Assembly (NCBI RefSeq): GCF_041596335.1
Contig: NZ_JBFHIT010000002.1
Location: 1 to 64,000, forward strand
Length of the DNA stretch: 64,000 nucleotides
Origin: Mangrovibacterium sp041596335
GTDB taxonomy: Bacteria > Bacteroidota > Bacteroidia > Bacteroidales > Prolixibacteraceae
Direction of reading: 5' to 3'
Made by a program: the position numbers and the translations under genes. Each line of letters begins with the position of its first letter. The first letter of the stretch is position 1. Positions 63,619-64,000 of the stretch are shown in pieces. Below the pieces are notes generated by a model that ran no database searches, was not told the DNA's origin, and worked only from the letters and a program-made list of their open reading frames with translations.

Positions 63619-64000
63619 ATGAAGAGTCCAACTATTCTATTCGCAATTGCTGCCGTGTATTTCGGAACAATTTCATGTACAAAAACTGAAGAAAAACAGC
63701 CGCCGAATATCCTTTTTATTTTTGCTGACGACTGGGGATTTGGAGATCTGGGCTGCTATGGTAGCACAGAAGTTGCAACTCCAAACCTTGATAAACTTGC
63801 CTCTCAGGGAACACGGTATACGCAGTTTCATGTTACAAGTGGTGTTTGTTCGCCAAGCCGGGCATCGGTAATTACCGGACACTTTCCGGCAAGGCATCGG
63901 GTGCACGGCCATTTTGCGGGCAATGAAGTAAATGCCAAACGAGGAATGCCTAATTGGTTGGATGAAAATCTGCCTGTTTACTTACCCCGTTTAATGCAGG
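63619..64000 (+). CDS. Sulfatase (S1 family) lipoprotein, cut by window edge
   Basis: ATG at 63619 opens 127 codons that run off the right edge. A lipoprotein signal (Cys20 in TISC) is followed by PPNILFIFADDWGFGDLGC, TPNLDKLASQGTRY and the active motif C77-S-P-S-R, so the visible part is intact. The segment KRGMPNWLD and the position of the active cysteine match the broken sulfatase at 17457, so the two are close paralogues and this may be the functional copy. Confidence 0.93.
   Translation, partial: MKSPTILFAIAAVYFGTISCTKTEEKQPPNILFIFADDWGFGDLGCYGSTEVATPNLDKLASQGTRYTQFHVTSGVCSPSRASVITGHFPARHRVHGHFAGNEVNAKRGMPNWLDENLPVYLPRLMQ

Noticed and set aside
1..64000. Insertion sequences, integrases, tRNA or rRNA genes
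   Set aside because: None was recognised. The gene remnants show no transposase or terminal inverted repeats beside them, so deletion rather than insertion is the simpler explanation.

Overview
The window reads as the chromosome of a Bacteroidota bacterium, most likely marine. The reasons are a SusC/SusD pair, two giant hybrid two-component regulators (HTCS), many lipoprotein or signal-peptide glycoside hydrolases, formylglycine sulfatases, a moderately AT-rich composition, and little use of Shine-Dalgarno sequences. No rRNA or tRNA gene was recognised. Nearly all genes are on the + strand; the exceptions are a LytTR regulator/sensor kinase pair and a broken phosphoesterase at 6.6-8.7 kb.

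Layout. 1-1089: a CRISPR array running off the left edge, with 36-bp repeats, 29-30-bp spacers and a truncated last repeat. It is followed by a structured non-coding stretch that may encode a minus-strand RNA. 1.5-2.8 kb: an SDR dehydrogenase and a FucU-type sugar mutarotase. 3.0-8.7 kb: a 1174-residue beta-helix/metallo-beta-lactamase/EF-hand fusion protein, convergent with the LytTR system. 9.3-10.5 kb: a Tat-exported Gfo/Idh/MocA oxidoreductase. 10.8-23.8 kb: two paralogous HTCS regulators flanking a truncated susC, a sulfatase, a broken sulfatase and a GH43-like enzyme. 24.0-32.4 kb: a small lipoprotein, an esterase lipoprotein, GH115-like, GH28, a beta-helix enzyme and a sulfatase remnant. 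32.7-39.4 kb: GH95, a sulfatase and an unassigned 875-residue secreted protein. 39.6-42.5 kb: a 3-keto-disaccharide hydrolase-like (DUF1080) protein, a ThuA-like protein and a PQQ-type propeller. 42.8-45.1 kb: a phosphohexose mutase and a second SDR. 45.4-50.3 kb: intact susC-susD with a strong terminator. 50.4-64.0 kb: a sulfatase remnant, a GH141-like enzyme, four GH29 enzymes, a divergent GH95-like enzyme, an esterase, and a sulfatase cut by the right edge.

How it fits together (inference). This is a large polysaccharide utilisation locus for a fucose-rich, sulfated, probably acetylated and uronic-acid-containing glycan, such as a brown-algal fucoidan. Sulfatases and esterases would strip substituents. 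GH29, GH95 and GH141-type enzymes would remove fucose. GH115, GH28 and GH43 would deal with uronic acid or other side residues. SusCD would import oligosaccharides, and the mutarotase and SDR proteins could process fucose inside the cell. The Tat-exported oxidoreductase and the DUF1080/ThuA/propeller cluster suggest an extra oxidative (3-keto) glycoside-cleaving route.

Two themes stand out. First, a near-palindromic 17-bp motif close to TGCTCGAATCGAGCAAG recurs upstream of susC (twice), the truncated susC, one HTCS, the esterase operon and a GH29 operon, and looks like the operator of the locus. Second, the locus carries several decayed genes (truncated susC, three sulfatase remnants, a phosphoesterase remnant), which points to recent duplication and loss.
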